DNA of 64,000 nucleotides from Puffinus mauretanicus (Eukaryota > Chordata > Aves > Procellariiformes > Procellariidae), in NCBI GenBank assembly GCA_023333565.1, contig JAJKFH010003260.1:558001-622000 (forward strand). The letters are read 5' to 3'. Positions within the stretch are counted from its first letter, which is position 1; every line of letters starts with the position of its first letter. The position numbers were made by a program, and so were the translations under genes. Shown in pieces: positions 36,261-50,724 of this stretch. Under the pieces are notes generated by a model. The model searched no databases and was not told the DNA's origin. It worked only from the letters and a program-made list of their open reading frames with translations.

Positions 36261-38643
36261 AATACTGGACCATTATTGGTCTGTATGACAGTCTGTGATC
36301 TTCACATACTGTTGCCCAAATGTTTCTTAAGACATTTTAAGTGCAGTTTACAAGCGGGATTATGAGATAGTTTGGGATGTTTAAGGGGGAATTATTACAA
36401 GAATGAGGGTCAGTGTGAGAGAAAGCGTACAATACCCTGTGTCCTTGAAATTTAACAGTTCAGAGTTGGAGGTTAACATCATGGATCAAACAGAGGCAAA
36501 AGTTAATGTCTGTTTAATGAAAGGACATGCTAAAGGAGTTGTGAGAATAGCAGGGGGAGAACATGATGAGCTGGTTAGCATATTCGATGATCCCTCAAGC
36601 AGCTGCCTGGGATAGGACTCAAAATATGTAAGGAATTATTTTTCCCACAGCAGTCATGTCATTATTGCCCTTCACTGACTAGCTCAGTAACAGATTGTTT
36701 CATAGTATTTGCTCTGTCTATCTTTCTTCGATTCTTTTTTCACAGAATTTCTTTCTTTGATAGCTTCACATAGTTTGAGGAAACATTTTTTCTTGCCCTT
36801 CTTTGTATATACTCAGCATTTACAAGGATTCTGAGGTGTGTCTTAATTCTATTAAAGGTGATTTGAGGGAACACAAGAAGAAGGTGGTTCATAGGAAATC
36901 TCATTACTCTTATTGCTTATCTTTGAACTTAAAAAATAAACATGGATATAAATGTAGTCTGTCAGCTGCTAATTACTGGATGACAATTGTCAGTCAGGTA
37001 GATGTTAAACTCAGAAATTTGTGTAGTACATGTAAGTCACAGCAATAAGTAAAACACTGTGTGATAAGCTTTGTTGCTGGATCCTGTTGTTTTATCCCGA
37101 GTCTTAAAAGTATCAATCCCTGGTGTTCAGTGTTCAGATAAACACTTGCAAAACAGATTCCACTTTTGAAAATTAGTTCCCACAGTTTTGGAGAAAGGCA
37201 TCTCATGATTTCTAACGGTACAAAACCCCAAACCAGCAGATATTTGGTTATTTTTAAGTCTCTCCTATGATTTTGGAGGTCTATCTCATGTTTTAATGAT
37301 ACCGATTACAGCATGTAGCAGCTTTGGAAGAGCAAGTGTGTCTGCTGTTTAAGAATGAACTTGTGGCATTATTCTGTTGAAAATAATTCCTATTTGAAAA
37401 TGTACTTGCTGTTTTATGTATATTTCTAGAGAGTTATTTCTACAAATAAGTGCAAATTCTGCAAATTAAAAAAAGTTGGTTCAGAAAAGTATATTTTTAA
37501 GGTCCTTTTGCAATTGGAAGTGCCTGCTTGGGAACCTCTGTTACAAGCCCATGCTTTTCCCACTCTTACCATGGAATCATGTTCCCTTGTATTGCTCTTA
37601 CAGACTTTTGTGGAGAATTTACAAAGATCTATTTTCTCTAGTATTAATAGTAACAACAACACCTGCAACTGAAGTGGTAGCATGTAGACAAAGGCAGGAA
37701 AGAAAACACGGAGAAGAGTGTTGGCATTTTGTGCTGTTTCTGTCAAAACTCCCCAAAGATACTATTTTAACTAGTAGCGGGGGAGTATGCTACTTAAAGG
37801 GTGAAACTGGCCAGGACTGAGTCTGTACACCTTTCAGTGTAATGGGAATTTTGCTTACTGAGGTTTGGCAGAACTGCACCGTTTTTTTAATTTCAATTTG
37901 GTAATAGTAACTTATGGTCACAGTATTTGTAAGGTATGCCCTGGATGAATGTGCGTGCTCCTGTATGTTATATAAGAATGTTTCAGGTTTTTGGAATCCG
38001 GTGTTCACTTCAGTGGATCAGACTGAATATGGCTGCACAGCTCTTTCAAGATGCCCTCAAGTACTTCCCCTCTCATGACGCCTCAGGCTGGATTGTGTTG
38101 TGTGGATCAAGCTGCAGGCCCCTGGGCCATCTCTGGAACATTCATCACATGGGAAGCCTCAAGGATACTGGCTGCTGAAGAGTTATCTTGCTACAGTCCC
38201 AGAAAGGTTCTTCTAATATGCATGCTCAGATTGTGTTTCTCCTGGACGGCCTGCTACATCACCCTTTGTCATTATCCCTAACTGCCACAACCTTTCAGGT
38301 AACATGAGGAGAGGGAGACTCTTCCTAGTGCCTAGGCAATCGTAAACATCACTGCAATCACAATATTCACAAGAACAAACACAGCATGGAGGGTCACTTC
38401 TCAAGCCTCATGTCACCCTGAACCACATCCTTCCTGTCGGCAGCTCAACTGTGCCCAAAGAAGATAACACAATGGAGGTAGACCGCCTTTCCGGAGACAT
38501 GCCTTTTTGATCTTACTCCGATCCTACAGCTCCAGATCACCAACGAAAATAGTCAAGATCAGCAGTCTGTGGGCCACTTTTGCGCTCACCAGACCATATT
38601 CAGTACACTGCGCTCTGTTGCATCAGCTCCTTGATGATGGAGG

Positions 38644-38673
38644 GATCACCTTATCACTTGGGATAAGGTGATC
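38644..38673. repeat. Perfect 12-bp inverted repeat (hairpin)
   Basis: Arms GATCACCTTATC (38644-38655) and GATAAGGTGATC (38662-38673) with a 6-nt loop ACTTGG. Each arm contains a GATA-type core (TTATC / GATAA) and CACCT/AGGTG. It is not followed by a T-run and lies far from any gene. Confidence 0.8.
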
Positions 38674-39905
38674 TCTTTTCTGAGAAATTACAGAATTACA
38701 ATTCAGTCCCAGAATCAGCAAAGTTTCAGGTGACAGGACTTAACACGGAAGACAACTGAATTGTGTTTAGGATTGAAGAGACATTAGTTCCCATAGGCAC
38801 AAAGTGACGAGACAAGAAGAATGTTCTCAGATTCAGGAATTTTTAGAAAGAGGAAAAACAAGCCTGTAATGTTGTCAAACACAAAGCACCTTTATTTCTC
38901 TCATAAATTTGCTGTCAAGGAGAGACTCCTGAAAGTCAGTTCAGAAAACAACAGTGCTCCATTGCCCCACTGGAATTTGGAAACTAGAAAGTGATCCCTC
39001 TTCAAAAAGACAACTTAGAATACTATGAAACCCTAAGAAATTAAATGCAATTTCATCTGGCTAGGGCCTGAGCAGGACAGAGAAAGAGAGACTATCAAAA
39101 AAGGGAAATAAGACTGAAGTTCACCAGACTTTGACATGGAAAATAAGCATAGAAATTCAAAGTTTCCCCATTGCGATGAAGCATGGCTCAAAAAAAAAGT
39201 AGAATTTAACAAAAGAGCATAACTATTTCGTCTCCCAGAGTCAGGCTTCCAATCAAGAGTGAAGCATATGTGATCATGTACTTCATGAATGTCTGTTAAA
39301 TAAAATATGATGACCTTTAAAGTGGAGAATACATTTAGAAACAAAATAAGTCTTCTAGCCTGAAGTCTTCTAGCCTTGTATGGTGAAGTCCTCACCTATT
39401 CAAACTTATGCCAGATCACCTGCCTTGAATGGGAATATCTGGCAGTGATTAACTAACTGCCTTGGATGCCTTTCAGGGGCCATCCTTTGCTGCATTGGTT
39501 GCTTGCCTGCAGCTGATGATCTGGAATCCATGGAAAGTGGTAGGAAATGTTAATTTACTCTGCAGGACAACTGCTTGGTGATGGGGGACATGGCAGGCCC
39601 TAGGCAGTGCAGAAAGGAACTCCCTTCAGAGGTCATGGTTCTGCTCTTGAATTCTGCCTGAGCAAGGTCCTGCTCTGCAGGTGCTCCTGACACTTGTATT
39701 CAGCTAGTTTGCATTTGGCATCCTCCTGGGGGAAGTACTTATAGCAGCTCTGAGTAGTAGGGAAAGAGCCTACGGAATCTGTACAACTTGATCCAACCTG
39801 TGCCTCAGGAGGCTCTCAGGCAGGAAGGATTCTGTGGAGAAGGTCATTCCTCAAGTTATACCGAGAAGACATCGTTTGTATAGCACAGCACTATGACTAT
39901 ATTAA

Positions 39906-40560
39906 TAGAACAGAATAGAGTATTTCCGTTGGAAGGGACCTACAACAATCATCTAGTCCAACTGCCTGACCACTTCAGGTCTGACCAAAAGTTAAAGCAT
40001 GTTATTAAGGGCATTGTCCAAATGCCTCTTAACCACTGACAGGCTTGGGGCATCGACCACCTCTCTGGGAAGCCTGTTCCAGTGTTTGACCACCCTTTCG
40101 GTAAAGAAATGCTTCCTAATGTCCAGTCTGAACCTCCCCTGATGCAGCTTTGAACCATTCCCATGTGTCCTATCACTGCAGACCAGGGAGAAGAGATCAG
40201 CACCTCCCTCTCCCCTTCCCCTCCTCAGGAAGCTGTAGAGAGCAATGAGGTTGCCCCTCAGCCTCCCTTTCTCCAAACTAGACAAACCCAGAGTCCTTAG
40301 CCGCTCCTCATAGGACACGCCTTCCAGCCCTTTCACCAGCTTTGTTGCCCTCCTCTGGATGCATTCAAGGATCTTCACATCATTCTTAAATTGTGGGGCC
40401 CACAACTGCACACAGTACTCAAGGTGAGGCCACACCAACGCTAAATACAGCGGGATAATCACCTCTTTTGACCAGCTGGTTATACTGTGTTTGATGCACC
40501 CCAGGATGCAGTTTGCCCTCTTGGCTGCCAGGGCACACTGCTGACTTGTAGTCAGTATCG
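39906..40560 (-). mobile_element. CR1 LINE, 5'-truncated, with readable reverse-transcriptase C-terminus
   Basis: A non-LTR retrotransposon fragment of about 650 bp reading right to left. Its minus-strand frame (stop side at 39992) encodes the C-terminal part of CR1 ORF2: recognisable blocks are [95 protein letters not shown] and NRLPREVV. About 190 codons are free of stops or frameshifts, so the copy is comparatively young. The 3' UTR continues to about 39906 with the usual short CR1 tail (plus strand 'tggaagggacctacaacaatcatctagtccaac' region). The 5' end near 40560 is approximate. The endonuclease and catalytic RT parts are missing, so it cannot move by itself. CR1 copies normally lack target-site duplications and none was looked for. 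Confidence 0.93.
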
Positions 40561-43500
40561 ACTGATAATGACAGAGGAAGAAGTTTATAGTCAAAACCTG
40601 TAAATTTTTCTTGGGAATTGCTAAGGTGTGCCCAGACTATTAGGGAGAAAATTTTACATAGTTTTCACAAATTTGTAAAAAATACTAGGACAGCTGTCGG
40701 TGAAAACTGTTGTAGGGTATGAGTCCAGTGCAAGAAGAACCCTGTCTCAGAGCAGAGCTCGCTCTTTTATAGTCAGTGAGGAAATACTATCTTATCTGCG
40801 CAAGTTATCTTAGGAAAGCAACATAACACAAATATCTGCTGGTTACGCACAGTCAAATTGACTGCTGACCTTTGTCAATGGAAAGTCCCAATTCTCACTT
40901 CTGAATCTAATTGCCACAAACCTTTTTTGGCTATCTTTTGAGGTTACTCATACTTTTAATAAATTTCCATCCATATTTGTTTTTTCTTAATATTATCTTC
41001 TAGTACATGGCATACTGGAACATGGAATACATTAGCATGAAGTGTCTTAGTGGCGTACAAGCTTCAGCCCAAGAGTTAACTGCTGGAGAAAGGGGAACTG
41101 AGAGTGAAGGCTGGGAGCGGACAAAAATTAGGATTAGATTGTCCTTCTGGATTAGTGCTGTCTGCACTGTTGCCAATATGGCCTACTCTCCGTGCTTCTA
41201 AGGTGTCCCAGCAAGGAGATGCTTTACCAGGCATCACAGTGTCAGAATGGTGATGACACCTGATTTATTATACTATGATACCATGAGATTGTGGAGTGTG
41301 AGGCATCAACTTGAGGCAAATACCAAGCCTGCCTCCTCTGCCTTGGCCAATTTCCCAAGGGTCTCATGGCAGCCCAAGCCTCAGGCTCTCGCGTGGACTT
41401 CCAGCCTGACTGCCCGGCTCCTTCTTGGAAATGGACTTGTGTGATCTGAAGCACCTCACAGAACTTGTACCAGAGTTTGAGGGGTAATAGCCAGTAGCAT
41501 TGAATCGTGTGATAGCAAGGAAGTGGTCTTTCAGAAAGGTCAGGAGGTGAAGAAGAGGAGGAAGTGGTGAAAATAGAAAGAGAGTGAAGATGAAGGAGTA
41601 GTGTAACCTGTCTTGTCCATCCTACAAGATGAGTCATGCTAATGCAAGACCACCTGATGAACTGTATTTGCGACACCTGCTTAAAACTTAGAGCCGAGCT
41701 GTCCATGGAGTTTGGCAACTCTTGGGAGGACAAAGGAAAACTTCATCTCATCTCTACAGTACATTGCCAGCCATCTCTGTACTGGAGGGTGGCAGACTGG
41801 AGAAGACTCAGAAAGCAGATCAGCTTCAGGCCATGCAGTGCATTCTCCTTGCAGTACAGAGAACATTAAAACTTGAATTAATGTCATATTTTCACTCGTG
41901 TGCTCTTGTGTTCTTGCATACTGGCCACAGGCAGAAGTAGCGATTATTCAAGAGTGTGATCATTGCCTATCTCAGTTGCTCCTGCTTGGGGAAAGGGAGT
42001 TGAGGCAGCACATCACAACAGCCAGGCTTCTCTAAAGCACGCGGTAGAGAAGGCAGGTTTTGAGTGGCTAGCAACCTTGGGCTGAGATGAGTGTGGGTAT
42101 AAGTGTCTGACATTTGATGTAGGGATATTTTCTTATTGGATTAATCAGAGTTGGTTGATTTGACCTTGATGCTGTGTCTGCGGATGATTTTACAGGGTAG
42201 TATTGGTGCAAACATTCCATCTTCCATTTCAGGCTGTGCTTTGTGTATCAGGATTTTAGTTACAAAACTTTGATTCAATTGTGGGTCTGATTTTATGGAG
42301 TTATCAAATAGGAAGCACTTCCAGACTGGTGGGCAGTGAATTTAGGATTGTGAATATGTTTCCATTAATAGCCAGTCAACATCTGGAGAGTTTGGAAATT
42401 TTTCTTTTACATCAGGGAGTTTGTCTTAAGATACAGAAGTTAACAATTCAAACCTATGGCTTAGGTGAGTTGTCTGCCTTCTAGATTTGAGACATTGTCC
42501 CTCTTTTTCAGAAAATGTTTAAGTAATTGATGCAACTGAACATAATCAGTAGGCTGAGAACAGCTCTACTGAAATACAGAGCATGGTGCATCTCCATTGA
42601 GAGGGACAGCTTTTCACATCTGTAGTGGTAAGTTAAAGGTACAAAAATACAGCATGGGTCCTGGGGTGCAATCAGCCATACTGCTAAGTTGTTAAAACAG
42701 TCCCTGGCATAGGTTTTGAATTCCTGAAGTCTTCCAGAAAATGTGTAAGCACACTTTGGGAGATAGGACAGTGTACTAATGTACACTAATATACACTACT
42801 AAATGTACTCTGTGTTTTAAAGTCCCTTAAGACAGACAATGAGTTTGAGAATGACTATAAAAACATTGTAATCATTGGACTTCAAAAACAGCAGCGTCTT
42901 CTGCACCAGTTCTATGAGTCTAACCTCCCTTTCTTGGTATTTAGCTTCTGAAAGTGAAACATTCTGATTCCAATTTAAAACCAAAATTAATCTAAGACGA
43001 CATTTTTTATTTCCTTTGAGAAAAATGAAACAAAAAGTACTTTGGTCAATACAATCCCTGTATTGTAGTTCAGTTTAACTGCTGATATGCTTACCCATCT
43101 CTTTATGTCTGATACTCATAAAGGGGTGAGACTGATACACAGAGATTGGTCCTTCATCCTTTCCCTCTTGGCATCATGTTCAGGAGCCTGGTTTTGAACG
43201 TGGATCTCTCCCAAACTGTCGGGCTCATCCTAAACATGTTAATTAATGCTATGGCTGGCACCTCACTTTGCTAAATCTGGCTGCTTCAGTCACAGTGACC
43301 CTGCACTCTGTAGGTTTGAATTTAGCATTTTGTGGGTTTTAAGCACATCATTATATTTCCTATGCTGTCATCTAAATTATGCAGTCTGCTCTCATTGCAT
43401 TTATCATAGCACTACAGTCTTGACTTTGCTTGCATCTTACCTGTTTATGCACAACCTATTACTAAGTCATTACGCTCCAACACTAGTAGCTATCCATTTT

Positions 43501-46090
43501 AAAATGCAGTTCTAAGTATGGAATTGCTGCCAGGCACTTTGAGAATTCATGGGAGGGTCTGGCAGTGTTCCTGCAGTTGCAGGACAATAGATGCAGGGAC
43601 TATACTTGGCTAATGCTGTTCAATGTTAAGTTAGACTTGATATGATAATGGAGTTTCTTAGAGTACAATTATAATGTTTTGAAGTACATAATAAAATTAT
43701 GTGGGAAATGGCAAACAGCTGAAAAAGCAAAGCATAAGGATTTAAATCATCTCTGAGGCTGTTTCAAGAACAGCAGAGGCACTTAGGCAGGAGAAAGATC
43801 CGCCTGAATAGATTAGATAGATAGGACCTAAAGGCTTATAGACTTCAGAGAGAAAACAGAATGAACTAAAACTAAATCAATACAGCAAGATGTATATTAA
43901 TTTTCCAGTCTCCCTTATTACTTATTAAACACAGTTTAAGGAAACAAAATAATTTCATTAAACAGGGAGGATTGGGATAACTAACTTACTTTAATTCTTT
44001 GAAGATAACATTTATAATGGTAATAAGAAATCCACTACAGGCAAAACATTCTAGCTTTGAACTTTATCAATTCAATCATTATTTTGCCACTAAAGAGAAG
44101 GCCAAAAAAATCAAATGTTTATTTATGAGACATTTATTGTGGATAGAGAATTAAATCGTAAGCATGAATTGTAAATAAAAACATTTGTGATTAATGGAAA
44201 TAACAGGAAAAAACAAAGAGAAAAATACAGAAGCACTGAATTATATACACTGTTAATGTTTGGTAAGTAACAGACAATCTGAATAAGGCTTACAAGGTCT
44301 TCAATATGTACAAAAACCCAAGAGTGTTATAACAAAGACCCTCTTTGATTGGTGTTATCAGCAGCTGATCCCTACCAAGCTTTGTAGGATTAGTGGCAGA
44401 CAGTGACGAACTTCAGTAGAAATGTACAGACTTGTGGAAGCCACAAAGTTCAGTCCTTTTACATCAGTTTTATTTGCGTTTGAGCAGAGTTGTACTAACT
44501 CTCTTAAGTATCTGCCAGTCTTTCTTTTGATGTCGCTATCTAATAAAAGGTAGTGAAATGTGGTAATGAGTACACAGTTCTCAGTGGCTAAAAGAATGTA
44601 TCATCAGTACGCAGAGGAAAAAGAGAAAACAATCCATTGTTAAAGTCTAGATAGGAAGAAAAAGGGACATAATCATGGTATGCCATAAAATAACAAAAAA
44701 AGAGATTGCTGCCTCAAAAAATTGTTTAAATAGTCCATCAAGAAAATACCGATGCTTAGAATCTAAGGAGATGTAATACCCCGTGCTGTAAGTAATGAAC
44801 TTTTCATGCCTTGGCACAAAAAGCTATGAGCTATCAATGAAGAGAAACAAATCACATGTCAGCATGTTGCTTGGTGTGTAGTAGCTAGTAAGTTTATCTG
44901 ATTAAAAAGAATAATTTTTAAAATCCTTTATTTATGTTAACATTAACATTTACAGGATCGTATGAAGGAAATAAAAAGATAAATACTAACAACTGACTTG
45001 CCGTTAAGAATTCAAATGCAGTAGTGCTTGTATGCAGTGCAGTTGCTTATTGTGATGCATGTAAGGAGCCAAAGTCAGCCCCTTAATTCCTCTGCATTAG
45101 CATCCCAAGTAGCGGTACGTGAAGAAAATCTGGCTCCACACAACTAGACTGCCCATATGGTCAGAGTAAGCTGAGCATGAGAATTTGGCCCATACTTGCC
45201 ATGTGCATGAATGGCATGTCATGGAGACTGTCTTCACTGGATTGAGAGCTGATGCAATCCACTCTCTCCTGCGACCAACAGGGGGGCTGCCCAGGAGATT
45301 CAGGCTCTCGGAGCTCAGCTTATTAGTTGAGTGTTAGCTTTTCCTAGCCTAAATCAAAAATATCTGAACAGTATTTTTATTAAACTTACAGACCGAAATC
45401 GAAGTCTTTCTTGCTTTGTTATCCACGTGACCGGTTTCACTCATCTGAATTAGACTATCTTCATGAATTAAAAAAGTAAGATTTGATCATTATTTCTGTG
45501 TGATTCATTTAGGTTTAGATTAACAGTATAAATCATGTAACACAGTCTGAAATTCATTTCAGAAAAACAGAGCAACCACAGTTTCCACAGTTGTGAATGG
45601 AGTGTGTGGTTTCTGAACACCTGAAGTGAGGCTACTCTGGTGCAAACTGCAAGCAACCTAATTTGACATTTATGGCTTTACAATCTAATTTTGTCCTGTA
45701 AGAGAATAATAGCTTCTGCAAAAACTTATAATGAGTTCCAGTATATGCTTCAAAGCACATATGCCATTTTGAAAGCAGCTCAGACTTTTTATGAAGCATT
45801 TTTTAAATGTTGGAAAACTTGTTGAGTAACCCTCTAACCAAGGGAAAAGAATTAGTGCAGTAATTTGAAAGCAATTTATGAGAGTCAATCAAGAGATTTA
45901 ATATAACATTCCAAGGAAGTCACGTGATTTCCATTCACATATTTTCATTATCTTTATACTAACAGACAACACAGCATTTTATTTCCAAAGCTGTTGTCTT
46001 ATGATAACTCTCATAAGAGAGCCATTACAGCGCACAGTTGTTTTTGGCCGAAGGTAGAGATGATTCACTTTATGATACCTATCTTTTTGG

Positions 46091-46107
46091 AAAAAAAAAA
46101 AAAAAAA
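46091..46107. repeat. A17 homopolymer
   Basis: Seventeen consecutive A in AT-rich intergenic DNA, with no recognisable retroposed sequence next to it. Confidence 0.9.
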
Positions 46108-49100
46108 TTTGGAGGAAGTTCTTTCATGCAAGATGTCTGATTATTTGATCACAGTGGTCCGTGGGCCTTCTAGCTTGAGTAGTTCTGTATTTACATTTCC
46201 GCATGTACAACTGCAAAATCAGAACAGGGTAGGTACACTCTACCAATGAAAATTCTTCATTTCCTGTACTTAATCAAACAACCAGTCTAGATATTGGCAG
46301 CTTCTTTTAAAAAAATGGAGAGATACCACTTTTCCCAAGTAGGAAAAGAATAAACATAGCTGCAAACAGTTTTTCAGCTTCTATAAGTGTACTAAAAAAA
46401 AAAAGGAAAATTAAAATAAAAATACTTAGCCCATATATATAAAGCAGTTATACACGACAATTTATGGAAACCCAGAAAGTGGAGTTAATGTTCACATACA
46501 TATATAATGAAATTTATAGTGCATGTATGTTAAATATGTATCATACTGATAGATTCTTTATAAATGTGTAAGGGAGTGATTTATTATATATATTGCTCCA
46601 GGACTGTAGTAGGTTCTTTTCAGTAAAAAGCAGGGTGATGTGTTTCCTTCCTCAAAGAATATAAAACTCCACTTAAGCAAATAGATTGGATTCTATACCT
46701 TTAAATTTGAAACAAGCTATTTTATGGGGACGGGATGGTGTGCAAAATGAAATGTAGCCATAATTGTTAAGGTTTGTGACATATTATGTATGGCTCAAGT
46801 TGTTATATCTATTCCTATATGCATTCAATTAAAGAACCCATCTTCAATGATGTATTCTAGCACACTCCTGGGAACTAATCCAATGTCTTTAGCTATCTGT
46901 TTTACATGAAACCAATTATTGTAATATCTCTAATGTCTAAGTGGTATTGTCGTGAGTGCCATTTTAGCATGGTCCAAAGTATTTATTTCTATGAGATTAT
47001 CTATCTACTCTTCAAATTTATTATGCTTTCAAGAATATCCACAGAGTCACATTAGCATTTTTGTATCCCACAGCCAAATGTTCAAGCAAAATTTAATACA
47101 AGATAAATAATCAGCTGACTAGATTCAATGCTCTCCACTTCTATTTACAAAAAATGACCTCTTGCTGATGCTTAACCTCTCTTTATCCTCATTCTAAGTT
47201 CCCTGTGACAGCTTATGTGCATTATTTGTTACAATCCTATGTTTTTCCCTGGTGCTGTGTGATGCTAGCTCAGCTCTGCTGTAGACTACAATCACTGTCT
47301 GGAAAACTCTAGGAATGAGAATGAGAACAATGTTATAGGACTTTGCAGAAGAAAGGTTCTGTTGCATGTTACCACAAATTTTCATTATTTGACAGCAATA
47401 ATAAAGTGTTCCCACAAGCACAGGTCTCAGTTGTGCCACTATTTGACCATATGTCTGAGCTAGAGCAGTTCTTCTTTGTATAATTCTGCCTTTCCAGAAG
47501 TACAGTGGGGGTAATTATCTAGTCCAAAAGAATGTTTAGACTTTGTGGATTAACATAATGTTTGTTTGTTGCAAAACAGTATGTCATTTTCATAAATTAT
47601 TATTAGCAGGTTCTGACTTCCTAGTTGCATGAAAAGTGCTGGTTTTGTGGAAAACTCCAAATAACTGTGAGGTAGCTAAGCATCATTATTATTACTGTTG
47701 CTGTTGTCATGGTTTGTTACTGGTAGCTCACTTTTACTAGTTGACATTGTATAACAGGCGCTGTATGAGCTCTTCAGTGACCTAATATAGCAGTCCTTTA
47801 ATGACCTCGTTTTATAACAAAACTTTCATTTATGTCAAAAAGTTATAAAACCTATCATCAGAACAAGTGGAGAACTTTGATTTGGTGATGCTTTGGACTC
47901 ACTTTATAAAAGGAAAATAGCTAAAATGTAATGGAGTGGCAAAACACAGTACTTGCATCTGAAGCACAGGAATGGGAGGTATGCAATGATTCAGTGACAA
48001 GGTACAGTGGGATGACCTGTTTTTTCATTTGAGTGAATTTACTGTATGTCTCATGAGGAACTTGCCAACAAAGGTTTAAAGAAAGACTATGTGTTAGGGT
48101 CTCTCTTGTTAAGGAGGTCCCAGGATGATTTAAAGCATTTCAGATGAGACGTGTACATACAGCAAAGCGTGTTGTTTCAAAGGAAGAAAATGTACTTACT
48201 GGTATGACTATAGGGAGGCAGTAGTAAAACTACATTGACGGATGGATACCTGCATGAGTAGCATGTTAAAGGTGGACTATAGCAAGACTGAATATCTGGC
48301 TGGAAGCTCATCTTCTAAGCTGCTCTTGTCACCTGCAAGCCAAGACATTGCATGCCACAGTCATTCTAGTATAAAATCTCTCAAAGCACTTTTATTTTCA
48401 ATCTGAGAAAAGGAAAGAACAATTCTGCCCAATGAATACTAAGAAATCTTTTGAATGGGCAGGACACATTAATTTTTTAAGGATCTTAAAAATCCTGAGA
48501 TCTCATCTGTTCTTTCTGAGGAGTTTTCTGTTGGAAAAACATGCAGTTAACCTTTTTTCCACTAGGACGGGAAGTCTGTTGAGTCTGCAAACTGGAAATC
48601 AGCCTCAAGCTGAATCAGACTTACTGACTCAGTATCAATGGGAAATACACTTCTGTTGGCTCCTTCTGTCATATGCTTATCAAAAATGCTATTACATTAA
48701 GAGTATTTTGAATCTGTATGCAATGTGTAATATAAATAGCAAATTCTTTGACTTCCATTTCATGCAGGATTGTGTATACTACATAGCTGAACTGTAGCCA
48801 TGTTTGCTTTCATTTTCCTAATTTCTGTGAGTTAAATTCTCCATCGCTAGCCTGCACTAAGAACTTCCTCAGGCTGGTGGTGATGGTGATTTCCAGCTAA
48901 AACTGTAGTAAACATGCATTGGAATAAACATTATACAATGGTAGATTTTAACAGAAAGGAAATTATTATTTATTGAGTGTTGCTGGAGGGGCTAAAATAG
49001 TATAAATAAACAGAAGAGAAGACAAAGACCAAGGGAAGTACAGTCTACAAAGCTAATTTAAGCATATTGGAAACCTCTTGGTTTCCAAATTGGAAAATTC

Positions 49101-50724
49101 AGATGAAAAATGAAAGGATTGCTTTATGATATTCTTCTCCACTCAGTCCGAAGTCCTGTACTACAGTAAAAAATCAGGATTTATCAGCACATTTAGCAAG
49201 AGTGAGTATGTTGTTATGTATAGAGCATTACAGGATTTCTCATTTAAGATTAACTCTAAGAAGTTACGAAATACTTTAATGGAAAAAAGCAGCTGAAACA
49301 ACAGCAGGCTCCACCCAAAAGAAAGCATATATCAGCAGAGGAATTTGTTGGGTATTGCCTTGTGCTTTTTTGCTTGCCTTTGCAAAAGGAGGCAGAAACA
49401 TCACTCGGATAAATAAATATGGAATAGGACACACCCACAGAAGTCTAGTAGCGTGACGTGAGAAAAAGCTGAGACAGAAAAAGAGATTTTTAATCAGGTT
49501 TTGGATGGGAGAGATTTGGGGCTGGGAGCTGTAGAATTATGTACTATTATTTTGATTTTTCTTGTATTTAGAGAAAGAGAACCTCTTTGTAAATAAATGA
49601 AACAAACACAGTAATTGCCCCAATATCAGCTCCCCCTTCTTCCTGGAACGACCCACCCAGAACCCAGAAAACCTTTCGGATCAAAAGGCAATAATAGTGT
49701 GTGTTTGAAAGCAGAGGATAGGAAATATTAATAGGATCCAGAATAAACCTGCAGTGTGCCAGGATGTCTGTTCTCCCAGGATTCATTTTACCACCACAAA
49801 ATCTGGAATCGGATGATCATAACTTGTATTCCACACTGTCATCTAGCACTGGAGTATAAGCAATAGCAAAGCACTAAAAAACATTTCAGCCTGTTCTTTT
49901 GGAGGCATCCCGGACTGCTTCCGGGCTTCCTCCTCCTTGTAGCACTGTGTGAGCACACCCAGACAGTTGGAATGAAACAAGCAGCGAGATTCAGGTACAC
50001 AAGTGCATCAGTAAAAGGACCAGATGTCTGCTAAAGGATCAGCAAAAAGAAGAAAACCTTAGCAAAACGAACATTTCCATAGAGGGATTTAAGTGAGGAG
50101 TCAGGGATTGTTGAAGCAGTTCCTGTGCTGATCATCTATTTCATTGTTATCATTACTTTGTATAGTCAAATTAGATCATGCAGGTAGTTCAGTAAAATGG
50201 GTTTGATTGACAGAATAATTACTGGAACCATTATGATGCTATCGTAAAAGACAGGAGGTGATTCCGGAAGCATTTCTGCAGAGGTACTTGTTAGTGCAAT
50301 ATACTGAAGGATTTAAGAAGAGCTGGCTGAAGAACTTAATGTAGTTTAGCAGTATTAAATCCACAGAATAGTGCCCAAATAGGTGGCAACATATTCTATT
50401 TATACAAATACAATTTATAAAATATTTCTGGTTTTGGTAAATATGAGTAATTTTTTTTTATTTGAGTAAAATTAATTAAAACAAATTATAATAAAGGTAA
50501 TTAAAAGAACAATTAAATAATAACTTGAAGACTGAAGTATGACTTGCAAAGTTGTCTGGGCCTCTGATTTCTGAGCAAGAATCCTTTCAGTGTAATAAGA
50601 GGGGACTCTGATTACAGCAATATTCTTAACTAAATCCCTGTAATCCTCTTCCATATCTAATGAATCTCTTTATTGGTTTGCCTGCTCTAGGATGCAAATG
50701 CAATGATGTGTATTAACTATAAAA

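Noticed and set aside
45270..45292. CTCF-like sequence (ccaacaggggggctgcc)
   Set aside because: It has one extra G and a mismatch in the core relative to the consensus, so it is not supportable without a matrix score.
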